A DNA stretch of 64,000 nt from Rhizobium sp. P38BS-XIX (GTDB lineage: Bacteria > Pseudomonadota > Alphaproteobacteria > Rhizobiales > Rhizobiaceae). This document shows, piece by piece, positions 1 to 8,348 of this stretch (the stretch's first letter is position 1; every line of letters starts with the position of its first letter). Position numbers and translations under genes: made by a program. The stretch is from contig NZ_JABAIJ010000017.1 in assembly GCF_012641435.1 (NCBI RefSeq), positions 41,337-105,336 on the forward strand. Direction: 5' to 3'. The notes below the pieces were generated by a model. It did no database searches. It saw only the letters and a list, made by a program, of their open reading frames with translations, and was not told the origin of the DNA.

Positions 1-127
1 TATCCATGCCGCAGCGCTTGCAGGGCAGGCGGGTGAGGGTGTAGTGAAGCGCGCAAACCTGCTCGAACGGTACCGCAACGGCGGTCAGTCCCGGGCAACG
101 GGCGGCGCTGGCCGGCGAAAACAATGA
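1..127 (+). CDS. C-terminal end of YlxR/DUF448-type RNA-binding protein (partial)
   Basis: An open frame enters from the left edge (first full codon at 2) and stops with TGA at 125-127. The 41 residues begin IHAAALAGQAGEGVVKRAN and end in a basic RRKQ tail. A tail with 'VIHAA' followed by a basic helix matches the L7Ae-like C-terminal part of alphaproteobacterial YlxR (DUF448) proteins. These nucleic-acid-binding proteins are encoded between nusA and infB, and infB follows here after 101 bp, which supports the call. Only the end is visible, so the N-terminal YlxR domain cannot be checked. Confidence 0.72.
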   Translation, partial: IHAAALAGQAGEGVVKRANLLERYRNGGQSRATGGAGRRKQ

Positions 128-228
128 CGCGGTCACCGGCCTATGCCGGACGCCTCATTAAGGTACATGCATTGAACGACAGGGTCTGACGGACGTTTCC
201 GAGCCCTGTCCGAAGGAACAGGAACGGA

Positions 229-2964
229 ATGACCGATAATCAAGACGACAAGACGCTGAGTGCATCGGGTAAGAAGACCCTCACCCTGAAGCCGTCAGGC
301 GTAAATCAGGGAACCGTGCGCCAGGACATGGGCCGCGGTCGCACGAAGGCGGTCGTGGTTGAGACCCGCAAGCGCCGACCCCTGCGCCCCGAAGACGAAA
401 AGCCGATCGTCGGTTCGACGACGCCTGCCGCCGCACCGTCGGTGACGCGCGTTGCAGAACCGACGCCGCAGCCGCCGCGCCCGCCGCAGCCGGCACCGCG
501 CATTCATCAGCCCGGTGGCCAGCAGCAGCGGCCTGGGCAATCCAATCAGGGTTATCAGCAGCGCCCGCAGCAGGAGCGTTCGTCGCGCCCGGTGGTGTTG
601 AACCACCTGTCCGCTGACGAAATGGACGCACGCCGTCGCGCCCTCGCCGACGCCCAGGCTCGCGACGCCGCCGATGCGGTGCGCCGTGCCGAGGAAGAAG
701 CGCGCCGCGCCCGGGAAGAAGAAGCACGCCGCATCGCCGAAGAGGCCGAAGCTGTCCGTCGTGCCGCCGAAGAGGCAGCCCGCGCCGCCGAAGCCAAGGT
801 CGAGGAGGCCGCCAAGCCAGCCGAAGCTCCGAAGCCGGCGGCCCAGCAGCCAGCTGCTGCGGCTCCGGTGGTCGCGCGCCGCCCGGATGCGGCTCCGCAG
901 ACGGCACGTCCAGGCGCTCCGGCGACCGATGCCCCGGCCAACCGCCGTCGGGTCAACGAAGAAGAAAGCGATCGCAGCGCGCCTCGTGGTGGCGCTCCGA
1001 TACGCGGCAAGGTCACCCGTCCTGAGCCGGCAAAGCCGGTCACCACCCGCCCGAAGACGGAAGACGAACGTCGCCGCGGCAAGCTGACGGTCACGACGGC
1101 CAATGTCGACGAAGACGGCAGCGCTCGCGGCCGCTCGCTTTCGGCCATGCGCCGCCGCCAGGAAAAATTCCGCCGCAGCCAGATGCAGGAAACACGCGAG
1201 AAGATTTCGCGTGAAGTCGTGCTGCCGGAGACCATCACCATTCAGGAACTATCGCAGCGCATGTCCGAACGCGCCGTCGACGTCATCAAGTTCCTGATGA
1301 AGGAAGGCCAGATGATGAAGCCGGGCGACGTCATCGACGCCGACCTGGCGGAGCTGATCGCCAGCGAATTCGGCCATACGGTCAAGCGCGTTTCGGAATC
1401 CGACATCGAACAGGGCATCTTCAACGTTGCCGACGAGGACGGCGAATTGGTTTCGCGTCCGCCCGTCGTCACCATCATGGGTCACGTCGACCACGGCAAG
1501 ACCTCGCTGCTCGACGCCATCCGCAAGACCAGCGTCGTCTCGGGCGAAGCCGGTGGCATCACACAGCATATCGGCGCCTATCAGGTCGAGCAGAACGGTC
1601 AGAAGATCACCTTCATCGACACCCCAGGCCACGCCGCCTTCACGGCAATGCGTGCCCGCGGCGCCCAGGCGACCGATATCGCGATCCTGGTGGTTGCGGC
1701 CGACGACAGCGTCATGCCGCAGACGATCGAATCGATCAGCCATGCCAAGGCAGCGGGTGTTCCGATCATCGTCGCGATCAACAAGATCGACAAGCACGAG
1801 GCCAATCCGCAGAAGGTCCGCACGGAACTGCTGCAGCATGAAGTCTTCGTCGAATCCATGGGCGGTGAAGTGCTCGACGTGGAAGTCTCCGCGAAGAACG
1901 GCACCAACCTCGACAAGCTGCTCGAAGCCATCCTGCTGCAGGCGGAAATCCTTGACCTCAAGGCCAATCCGAACCGTACGGCTGAAGGCACCGTTATCGA
2001 AGCCCAGCTGGATCGCGGCCGCGGCGCCGTCGCAACCGTGCTCATCCAGAAGGGTACGCTGCGTCCGGGCCAGATCGTCGTTGCCGGCGATCAGTGGGGC
2101 CGTGTGCGCGCACTCGTCAACGACAAGGGCGAGCATGTGAAGGAAGCAACACCGGCAACGCCGGTCGAAGTTCTCGGTCTGTCGGGCACGCCGGCGGCCG
2201 GCGACAAGTTCGCCGTCGTCGAAAACGAAAGCCGCGCCCGCGAGATTTCCGAATACCGCCAGCGCTTGGCGCGCGACAAGGCGGCTGCCCGTCAGTCCGG
2301 CCAGCGCGGTTCGCTTGAACAGATGATGACCCAGCTGCAGACGGTCGGCGTGAAGGAATTCCCGCTTGTCATCAAGGGCGACGTGCAGGGCTCGATCGAA
2401 GCCATTGCCGGCGCTCTCGAAAAGCTCGGCACCGACGAAGTCCGGGCCCGCATCGTCCATTCGGGCGCAGGCGGCATCACGGAGTCGGACATTTCGCTGG
2501 CGGAAGCCTCGAACGCGGCCATCATCGGCTTCAACGTCCGCGCCAATGCGCAGGCCCGCACGTTTGCGGAGCGCGAAGGCATCGAGATCCGCTACTACAA
2601 CATCATCTACGACCTGGTGGATGACGTGAAGGCGGCAATGTCTGGCCTGCTCTCGCCGGAGCGTCGCGAAACCTTCCTCGGCAATGCCGAAATCCTCGAG
2701 GTGTTCAACATCACGAAGGTCGGCAAGGTTGCGGGTTGCCGCGTCACCGAAGGCAAGGTCGAGCGTGGCGTCGGCGTCCGCCTGGTGCGCGACAACGTCG
2801 TCATCCACGAAGGCAAGCTCAAGACGCTCAAGCGCTTCAAGGACGAAGTGTCGGAAGTCAACGTCGGCCAGGAATGCGGTATGGCCTTCGAGAACTACGA
2901 AGACATTCGCGCCGGCGATACGATCGAGTGCTTCCGCGTCGAGCATATTACCCGCACGCTGTAA
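229..2964 (+). CDS. infB: translation initiation factor IF-2
   Basis: IF-2 is the GTPase that brings initiator fMet-tRNA to the 30S subunit and promotes 50S joining in the cytoplasm. The 911-residue product has a long alphaproteobacterial N-terminal extension: a Pro/Gln/Arg-rich stretch, then an Ala/Glu/Arg-rich coiled-coil segment at about 140-200. The IF2_N motif lies near residues 330-380. The G domain starts with GHVDHGKT near residue 418, followed by DTPGH and NKID. Domains II, III and IV follow and the protein ends in EHITRTL. The ATG at 229 follows an AAGGAACAGGAACGGA leader with a purine-rich ribosome site. It lies in the nusA-ylxR-infB-rbfA-truB order and a strong terminator follows. 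Confidence 0.98.
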   Translation: MTDNQDDKTLSASGKKTLTLKPSGVNQGTVRQDMGRGRTKAVVVETRKRRPLRPEDEKPIVGSTTPAAAPSVTRVAEPTPQPPRPPQPAPRIHQPGGQQQRPGQSNQGYQQRPQQERSSRPVVLNHLSADEMDARRRALADAQARDAADAVRRAEEEARRAREEEARRIAEEAEAVRRAAEEAARAAEAKVEEAAKPAEAPKPAAQQPAAAAPVVARRPDAAPQTARPGAPATDAPANRRRVNEEESDRSAPRGGAPIRGKVTRPEPAKPVTTRPKTEDERRRGKLTVTTANVDEDGSARGRSLSAMRRRQEKFRRSQMQETREKISREVVLPETITIQELSQRMSERAVDVIKFLMKEGQMMKPGDVIDADLAELIASEFGHTVKRVSESDIEQGIFNVADEDGELVSRPPVVTIMGHVDHGKTSLLDAIRKTSVVSGEAGGITQHIGAYQVEQNGQKITFIDTPGHAAFTAMRARGAQATDIAILVVAADDSVMPQTIESISHAKAAGVPIIVAINKIDKHEANPQKVRTELLQHEVFVESMGGEVLDVEVSAKNGTNLDKLLEAILLQAEILDLKANPNRTAEGTVIEAQLDRGRGAVATVLIQKGTLRPGQIVVAGDQWGRVRALVNDKGEHVKEATPATPVEVLGLSGTPAAGDKFAVVENESRAREISEYRQRLARDKAAARQSGQRGSLEQMMTQLQTVGVKEFPLVIKGDVQGSIEAIAGALEKLGTDEVRARIVHSGAGGITESDISLAEASNAAIIGFNVRANAQARTFAEREGIEIRYYNIIYDLVDDVKAAMSGLLSPERRETFLGNAEILEVFNITKVGKVAGCRVTEGKVERGVGVRLVRDNVVIHEGKLKTLKRFKDEVSEVNVGQECGMAFENYEDIRAGDTIECFRVEHITRTL

Positions 2965-2992
2965 GCGATCCTTCGATTTGCGAAATATCAGA

Positions 2993-3019
2993 ACCGCCGG
3001 CCAAAACCGGCGGTTTTTT
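2993..3019 (+). terminator. Rho-independent terminator after infB
   Basis: The arms ACCGCCGG (2993-3000) and CCGGCGGT (3007-3014) form a perfect 8-bp stem around a CCAAAA loop, followed directly by a T run. It lies 28 bp after the infB stop, so part of infB transcription probably ends here before the downstream rbfA-truB genes. Confidence 0.85.
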
Positions 3020-3052
3020 CTTGGGTCAACCGCCTAATTGTGAGCTGTCATC

Positions 3053-3661
3053 ATGACGACCGAGCCTGAAGACGATCATTCCATTACCGTCTCCTTCGTG
3101 CGCCAACCGGCTGAGCATGTTACCGTGATGCGTCAGGTGGGGCGGCGCCTTGCCGCTCGCCGAGCTCCGAGCGCACAAAAGGCGGCGGTAGTGCTTGTCT
3201 TGTCAGCAATCGCCGTCGGTGCCACCCTGCCCGTCTTTTTTGATTTGCTGCGAACCTACGTGTTCATTCCTGTTTTCGATATATCGCCATTGATCCATAG
3301 GGGAGACATGACGATCATCTGGCTTGTGCCGACGCTGATCCTCTATGCCTTGATCCTGATCTACTTCAGATGGCTGGGACGGCGGCGGATGGCGATGATG
3401 CAAGCCCACATACGGCCCGATATTCTTATAACTGTGACGATAACGCCAAAGGGCGCCACCTGGGATTCCCAGCAATCGTCGATATGGCTCGCCTGGAGCG
3501 AGATCGTCGATATCGGCTTTCGTGACACGCGGATCGAATTCGATCTCGAATCCTTTGCGACCTATATCCCGGTATCAGCCTTTGCCTCCGAGGCCGAGCA
3601 ACGGGCCGCTTTCGCAAGGATTCTCGGCTTCTGGCGGGCCGCAAATCCTGTCCAGCCTTGA
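3053..3661 (+). CDS. YcxB-like membrane protein, function unknown
   Basis: This 202-residue protein has a charged N-terminal segment of about 40 residues and two hydrophobic segments at roughly 43-65 and 85-107. A soluble C-terminal domain follows, with the pattern ITVTPKG..W....S...W.EI..I, which resembles the YcxB-like C-terminal domain of small bacterial inner-membrane proteins. No catalytic motif is visible. It sits between infB and rbfA, where many rhizobia have no gene, and is separated from infB by a terminator. It may be co-transcribed with rbfA, 68 bp downstream. The family assignment is from pattern memory and no role is proposed. Confidence 0.75.
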   Translation: MTTEPEDDHSITVSFVRQPAEHVTVMRQVGRRLAARRAPSAQKAAVVLVLSAIAVGATLPVFFDLLRTYVFIPVFDISPLIHRGDMTIIWLVPTLILYALILIYFRWLGRRRMAMMQAHIRPDILITVTITPKGATWDSQQSSIWLAWSEIVDIGFRDTRIEFDLESFATYIPVSAFASEAEQRAAFARILGFWRAANPVQP

Positions 3662-3729
3662 CCTTTGCGCCGGATCGAGTCATTTGACCCCCTTTATCGC
3701 GTCCATGGGACGCTGCTAACGGAACAACC

Positions 3730-4137
3730 ATGACCAGACCAACTTCTTCCGCGCCTTCGCAGCGCATGCTTCGCGTCGGCGAGCAGGTGCGCTCAGCGAT
3801 CACGCAGGTTCTGCAGCGCGGCGAAGTGCGCGACGACCTGATCGAGCGCACCGTGATCTCCATTTCCGAAGTGCGCATGTCGCCGGATCTGAAGATCGCC
3901 ACCGCCTTCGTGACGCCGCTCGGCGTCGCCGACCATGGCAGCGTCATCGATGCGCTGAACCGCCACGCGAAATATATTCGCGGCCGTCTCGGCCCGCAGC
4001 TCCGGCAGATGAAATACATGCCGGAAGTCCGTTTCCGTGATGATACGAGCTTCGACAATTACAAGAAGATCGATGCGCTGCTGCGCTCGCCCGAGGTCAG
4101 CCGCGACCTCGAAGACGACAACGAACAAGATCAATAA
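3730..4137 (+). CDS. rbfA: 30S ribosome-binding factor RbfA
   Basis: RbfA binds the immature 30S subunit and assists late 16S rRNA maturation and cold adaptation. The 135-residue protein shows the expected single KH-like fold: SQRMLRVGEQVRSAITQVLQ at the N-terminus, then ISEVRMSPDLKIATAFV, and the C-terminal RFRDDTSFDNYKKIDALL. Length matches alphaproteobacterial RbfA. The ATG at 3730 follows GGAACAACC. The stop is 12 bp before truB, so the two are clearly co-transcribed. Confidence 0.96.
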   Translation: MTRPTSSAPSQRMLRVGEQVRSAITQVLQRGEVRDDLIERTVISISEVRMSPDLKIATAFVTPLGVADHGSVIDALNRHAKYIRGRLGPQLRQMKYMPEVRFRDDTSFDNYKKIDALLRSPEVSRDLEDDNEQDQ

Positions 4138-4149
4138 CAGAGACAGAGA

Positions 4150-5082
4150 ATGTCCAAGCAACGCAAGCCCAAGGGCCGCCCGATTTCGGGCTGGCTCATC
4201 CTCGACAAGCCGGTCGATTTCGGCTCCACCGAAGCCGTTTCCAAGATCAAGTGGCTGTTCAAGGCGCAGAAGGCCGGTCACGCCGGTACGCTCGATCCGC
4301 TCGCCTCCGGCATGCTGCCGATCGCGCTTGGCGACGCCACGAAGACCGTGCCCTATGTCATGGATGGCCGCAAGATCTATGAATTCACGGTGACCTGGGG
4401 CGAGGAACGCGCCACCGACGACCTCGAAGGCGAAGTAACCGCGTCGTCGGACAAGCGTCCGAGCGAAGAGGACATCCGGGCGCTGCTGCCGAAATACACC
4501 GGCGTCATCAGCCAGATCCCGCCGCAGTTCTCCGCCATCAAGATATCGGGCGAGCGCGCCTACGATCTGGCCCGCGAGGGCGAGACGGTCGAAATTCCGT
4601 CGCGCGAAGTCGAAATCTTCCGCCTGACGCTGCTGGCCTGCCCGGATGCCAACACGGCGCATTTTGAAGTCGAGTGCGGCAAGGGCACCTATGTGCGCGC
4701 GCTTGCCCGCGACTTCGGCCGCGAACTCGGCTGCTATGGTCATATTTCCGGCTTGCGCCGCAGCTTCGTCGCCCCCTTTGCCGAGGAGACGATGGTGCCG
4801 CTCGCCGATCTGGTGGCGCTCGAATCCATCGAGGATGCCGACGAGCGGCTCGCTGCTCTCGACGCGTTGCTGATCGACACGGCGGAAGCGTTGTCGTCGC
4901 TGCCGCATCTCGTCATCAACGACGACCAGGCGCATCGCCTCAAGATGGGCAATCCGATCCTCGTGCGCGGCCGCGATGCGCCGGTTGCCGAGACCGAGGC
5001 CTATGCCACGGCACGCGGCAAGCTGATCGCCATCGGCGAGATCGGCCAAGGCGAATTCCGCCCAAAGCGCGTTTTCGTCTAG
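4150..5082 (+). CDS. truB: tRNA pseudouridine(55) synthase TruB
   Basis: TruB converts U55 in the T loop of nearly all tRNAs to pseudouridine. The 310-residue protein has the TruB_N catalytic core with GWLILDKP near residue 14 and the catalytic loop HAGTLDPLASG, where the nucleophile is Asp49. Further family motifs are IPPQFSAIKISGERAY and GTYVRALARDFG. The C-terminal part resembles the alphaproteobacterial TruB C-terminal domain rather than a full PUA domain. It starts 12 bp after rbfA with an AGAGACAGAGA ribosome site. Confidence 0.97.
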   Translation: MSKQRKPKGRPISGWLILDKPVDFGSTEAVSKIKWLFKAQKAGHAGTLDPLASGMLPIALGDATKTVPYVMDGRKIYEFTVTWGEERATDDLEGEVTASSDKRPSEEDIRALLPKYTGVISQIPPQFSAIKISGERAYDLAREGETVEIPSREVEIFRLTLLACPDANTAHFEVECGKGTYVRALARDFGRELGCYGHISGLRRSFVAPFAEETMVPLADLVALESIEDADERLAALDALLIDTAEALSSLPHLVINDDQAHRLKMGNPILVRGRDAPVAETEAYATARGKLIAIGEIGQGEFRPKRVFV

Positions 5083-5298
5083 GATCGATGGAGCAACGAG
5101 CGCCGCCGTCACCCGATGGGTTGCGGGCGCTTGTCGATGCTGCCGGAAGAGCCGGGAAATGGCGGCTCTTCCCTTTGCAGTTCAAATGGTCTATAGGCAG
5201 CGCCAGCATCAGGCATGCCTGATTGCATTCGCGGCCAATGCTGGACGACATCCCGGCGTTTGGCGACTTTAATCTCCTCTCATAGAAAGGACCATCCG

Positions 5299-5568
5299 AT
5301 GTCGATCACTGCTGAGCGCAAGGCTGCGCTGATCAAGGAATACGCAACTGCCGAAGGCGACACCGGTTCTCCGGAAGTCCAGGTTGCGATCCTGACCGAG
5401 CGCATCAACAACCTCACGGACCACTTCAAGGACCACAAGAAGGACAACCACTCCCGTCGTGGCCTTCTGACGATGGTTTCCAGCCGCCGCTCGCTTCTTG
5501 ACTACCTCAAGAAGAAGGACGAAGGCCGTTATACCAAGCTGATCACCAGCCTCGGTATTCGCCGCTAA
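5299..5568 (+). CDS. rpsO: 30S ribosomal protein S15
   Basis: S15 is a primary 16S rRNA-binding protein of the 30S platform. The frame extends upstream, but the ATG at 5299 gives the canonical 89-residue protein beginning MSITAERKAALI. It is preceded by GAAAGGACC at good spacing. Family motifs are GSPEVQVAILTERI and the basic HKKDNHSRRGLL segment, ending at ITSLGIRR. The rpsO-pnp order is conserved in many proteobacteria. The 216-bp gap after truB suggests its own promoter. Confidence 0.97.
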   Translation: MSITAERKAALIKEYATAEGDTGSPEVQVAILTERINNLTDHFKDHKKDNHSRRGLLTMVSSRRSLLDYLKKKDEGRYTKLITSLGIRR

Positions 5569-5576
5569 TAGAATTT

Positions 5577-5606
5577 CCGGCGGGCGTTCACCTGAACGTC
5601 CGCCGG
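5577..5606 (+). promoter_or_regulatory. long stem-loop immediately after rpsO
   Basis: The arms CCGGCGGGCGTTCA (5577-5590) and TGAACGTCCGCCGG (5593-5606) form a 14-bp stem with one G-T pair. The apparent loop is two bases, so the closing pair must open. No T run follows, so it is not a classical terminator. It could mark an RNA processing or 3'-end stabilisation site between rpsO and pnp. Confidence 0.6.
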
Positions 5607-5751
5607 ATGTTTATGAAGGATATGCCCTTCAAGACCGATTTCCCTCGCGCCCCGTGTCTGCGCGATGCGAAACTGCCGGCAGCCCGGATGGGCCGGTGCT
5701 GCCAACAACAACCGTTGACCTGTCATGGGGCAGGATTGCCGGATGCTTTCA

Positions 5752-5772
5752 GCCGAAGCTTCATGCTTCGGC
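5752..5772 (+). promoter_or_regulatory. stem-loop in the pnp 5' leader
   Basis: GCCGAAGC (5752-5759), loop TTCAT, and GCTTCGGC (5765-5772) form a perfect 8-bp hairpin 120 bp before the pnp start. In Escherichia coli the pnp leader carries a hairpin that RNase III cleaves, allowing PNPase to autoregulate. A similar role here is an inference from position only. The rest of the 324-bp rpsO-pnp gap shows no credible gene. Confidence 0.45.
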
Positions 5773-5892
5773 CGACTTTCGAAAGCTTCTCGTTGTCTTG
5801 CCCGTGATGCGTCACACTTCGTGTGGTCGAAGATGCGCCTTGCCGAATGTGTCGGCGACGCTGCCTTTTCCCGCACAATGCAAGGATAAGAT

Positions 5893-8031
5893 ATGTTCGA
5901 TATCCATACCGTCGAAATCGAGTGGGCAGGCCGCCCGCTCAAGCTGGAAACCGGCAAGATCGCCCGCCAGGCTGACGGCGCCGTCGTCGCCACCTATGGC
6001 GAGACCGTGGTTCTTGCCACCGTCGTTTCCGCCAAGGCTCCGAAGCCGGGCCAGGATTTCTTCCCCCTCACCGTCAACTACCAGGAAAAGACCTACGCAG
6101 CCGGCAAGATCCCCGGCGGTTACTTCAAGCGCGAAGGACGCCCGAGCGAAAACGAGACCCTGGTCTCGCGCCTGATCGACCGCCCGATCCGCCCGCTTTT
6201 CCCGGAAGGCTACAAGAACGACACGCAGGTCGTCGTTACCGTCATCCAGCATGACCTTGAAAACAACCCTGACATTCTGTCGATGGTTGCCACTTCCGCA
6301 GCGCTCACACTTTCCGGCGTTCCCTTCATGGGCCCGGTCGGCGGCGCTCGCGTCGGCTACATCAATGGCGAATACGTGCTGAACCCGCATCTCGACGAGA
6401 TGGACGAATCGAGCCTCGACCTCGTCGTCGCCGGCACGCAGGACGCCGTTCTGATGGTTGAGTCGGAAGCCAAGGAACTGCCTGAGGACGTCATGCTCGG
6501 CGCCGTCATGTTCGGCCATCGCGGCTTCCAGCCGGTGATCGACGCAATCATCAAGCTCGCCGAAGTTGCCGCCAAGGAGCCGCGCGATTTCACGCCGGAA
6601 GACTATTCCGAGCTTGAGAAGGAAATGCTCGGCCTCGCCGAAGCCGAACTGCGCGATGCCTACAAGATCACCCAGAAGGCTGATCGCTACGCCGCCGTCG
6701 ACGCCGTCAAGGCGAAGGTCAAGGCACACTTCCTGCCGGCCGAAGGCGAAGCCAAGTACACGGCCGAAGAAGTCGGCGCCATCTTCAAGCACCTGCAGGC
6801 GAAGATCGTTCGCTGGAACATCCTCGACACCTCGAGCCGCATCGACGGCCGCGACCTGTCGACCGTTCGCCCGATCGTCTCCGAAGTCGGCCTCCTGCCG
6901 CGCACGCACGGTTCGGCGCTGTTCACCCGCGGTGAAACGCAGGCAATCGTCGTCGCCACGCTCGGCACCGGCGAAGACGAGCAGTATGTCGACAGCCTGA
7001 CGGGCATGTACAAGGAGCGCTTCCTGCTCCATTACAACTTCCCTCCCTACTCGGTTGGCGAAACCGGCCGCATGGGTTCCCCGGGTCGTCGCGAAATCGG
7101 TCACGGCAAGCTCGCATGGCGCGCTATCCGCCCGATGCTGCCGACGGCGGAACAGTTCCCCTACACGCTGCGCGTCGTCTCCGAGATCACCGAGTCGAAC
7201 GGCTCGTCCTCGATGGCAACGGTTTGCGGCACCTCGCTCGCTCTGATGGATGCTGGCGTTCCGCTGGCCAAGCCGGTTGCCGGTATTGCCATGGGTCTGA
7301 TCCTGGAAGGCGATCGCTTCGCCGTTCTCTCCGACATTCTCGGTGACGAAGACCACCTCGGCGACATGGACTTCAAGGTCGCCGGCACGGCCGACGGCAT
7401 CACCTCGCTGCAGATGGACATCAAGATCGCCGGCATTACCGAAGAGATCATGAAGGTCGCTCTCGGCCAGGCACAGGGTGGTCGCACCCACATCCTCGGC
7501 GAAATGTCCAAGGCAATCACCGAAAGCCGAGGCCAGCTCGGCGAATTCGCACCGCGCATCGAGGTCATGAACATTCCGGTCGACAAGATCCGCGAAGTCA
7601 TCGGCTCCGGCGGCAAGGTCATCCGCGAAATCGTCGAAAAGACCGGCGCGAAGATCAACATCGAAGACGACGGCACCGTCAAGATCGCCTCGTCCTCCGG
7701 CAAGGAAATCGAAGCGGCCCGCAAGTGGATCCACTCGATCGTCGCTGAGCCGGAAGTCGGCCAGATCTACGAAGGCACCGTTGTGAAGACCGCCGACTTC
7801 GGCGCCTTCGTCAACTTCTTCGGCGCCCGTGACGGCCTCGTCCATATCTCGCAGCTCGCTTCCGAGCGCGTTGCCAAGACGCAGGATGTCGTCAAGGAAG
7901 GCGATAAGGTCTGGGTCAAGCTGCTCGGCTTCGACGAACGCGGCAAGGTTCGCCTGTCCATGAAGGTCGTCGACCAGGCTACCGGCCAGGAAATCGCCGC
8001 CGACAAGAAGAAGGACGACGCGGCCGAGTAA
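5893..8031 (+). CDS. pnp: polyribonucleotide nucleotidyltransferase (PNPase)
   Basis: PNPase is a phosphorolytic 3'-5' exoribonuclease that degrades mRNA, usually within degradosome-type assemblies. The 712-residue protein has two RNase PH-like domains: residues about 10-220 with FFPLTVNYQEKTYAAG and RLIDRPIRPLFP, and about 310-540 with the active-site stretch SNGSSSMATVCG. A KH domain around 550-610 carries IREVIGSGGKVIREI. An S1 domain at about 620-690 begins GQIYEGTVVKTADFGAFV. Length and domain order match the family. The ATG at 5893 follows AAGGATAAG. Confidence 0.98.
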   Translation: MFDIHTVEIEWAGRPLKLETGKIARQADGAVVATYGETVVLATVVSAKAPKPGQDFFPLTVNYQEKTYAAGKIPGGYFKREGRPSENETLVSRLIDRPIRPLFPEGYKNDTQVVVTVIQHDLENNPDILSMVATSAALTLSGVPFMGPVGGARVGYINGEYVLNPHLDEMDESSLDLVVAGTQDAVLMVESEAKELPEDVMLGAVMFGHRGFQPVIDAIIKLAEVAAKEPRDFTPEDYSELEKEMLGLAEAELRDAYKITQKADRYAAVDAVKAKVKAHFLPAEGEAKYTAEEVGAIFKHLQAKIVRWNILDTSSRIDGRDLSTVRPIVSEVGLLPRTHGSALFTRGETQAIVVATLGTGEDEQYVDSLTGMYKERFLLHYNFPPYSVGETGRMGSPGRREIGHGKLAWRAIRPMLPTAEQFPYTLRVVSEITESNGSSSMATVCGTSLALMDAGVPLAKPVAGIAMGLILEGDRFAVLSDILGDEDHLGDMDFKVAGTADGITSLQMDIKIAGITEEIMKVALGQAQGGRTHILGEMSKAITESRGQLGEFAPRIEVMNIPVDKIREVIGSGGKVIREIVEKTGAKINIEDDGTVKIASSSGKEIEAARKWIHSIVAEPEVGQIYEGTVVKTADFGAFVNFFGARDGLVHISQLASERVAKTQDVVKEGDKVWVKLLGFDERGKVRLSMKVVDQATGQEIAADKKKDDAAE

Positions 8032-8054
8032 GCTGCGCCTTCATCCAAGTTCCG

Positions 8055-8084
8055 GGGCGCGGGATCTTTTCCGCGCCCTTTTTA
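8055..8084 (+). terminator. Rho-independent terminator after pnp
   Basis: GGGCGCGG (8055-8062) pairs with CCGCGCCC (8071-8078), with a GATCTTTT loop and a TTTTTATA tail. It lies 23 bp after the pnp stop. Confidence 0.85.
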
Positions 8085-8132
8085 TATTGAATGCCGTCGG
8101 CCTAACCTGCTTTCGCTGAAGCTATGTGCCCG

Positions 8133-8281
8133 GCCTCTCACCCTAACCCTCTCCCCGCACGCGGGGAGAGGGGACAACGACCGTGCTGGATCGTCCTCTC
8201 CCCCTACAGGGTTGAGGTATGTTGTCGTGCTCCGTGGTCCCCTCTCCCCGTTCCGACGGGGAGAGGGTTAGGGTGAGGGGC
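8133..8281. repeat. long intergenic inverted repeat of rhizobial mosaic type
   Basis: The outer arms (8133-8175 and 8237-8281) are near-identical inverted copies, both reading CCTCACCCTAACCCTCTCCC from outside inwards. Each arm contains a further small palindrome, CCTCTCCCCG with CGGGGAGAGG. The unit is about 150 bp, noncoding, and fills the pnp-rsmC gap. Elements with CTCACCCTAACCCTCTCCC ends are abundant in rhizobial intergenic DNA; I do not assign a formal family name. Confidence 0.8.
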
Positions 8282-8348
8282 AAGCACACAATACGATGAT
8301 GGCGCATATCCAACAGACGAAACCCATTCCAAAGACGAGACCAAGCCC

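Noticed and set aside
1249..2946. 565-codon open frame antisense to infB
   Set aside because: It is a mirror of infB caused by high GC at third codon positions; no family features and no ribosome site.
5812..7845. 677-codon open frame antisense to pnp
   Set aside because: It mirrors pnp, is Asp/Val/Gly-rich in the way of antisense translations, and has no domain.
8133..8281. CRISPR-like repeats
   Set aside because: The repeated pieces are inverted rather than regularly spaced direct repeats, and no cas gene is present.
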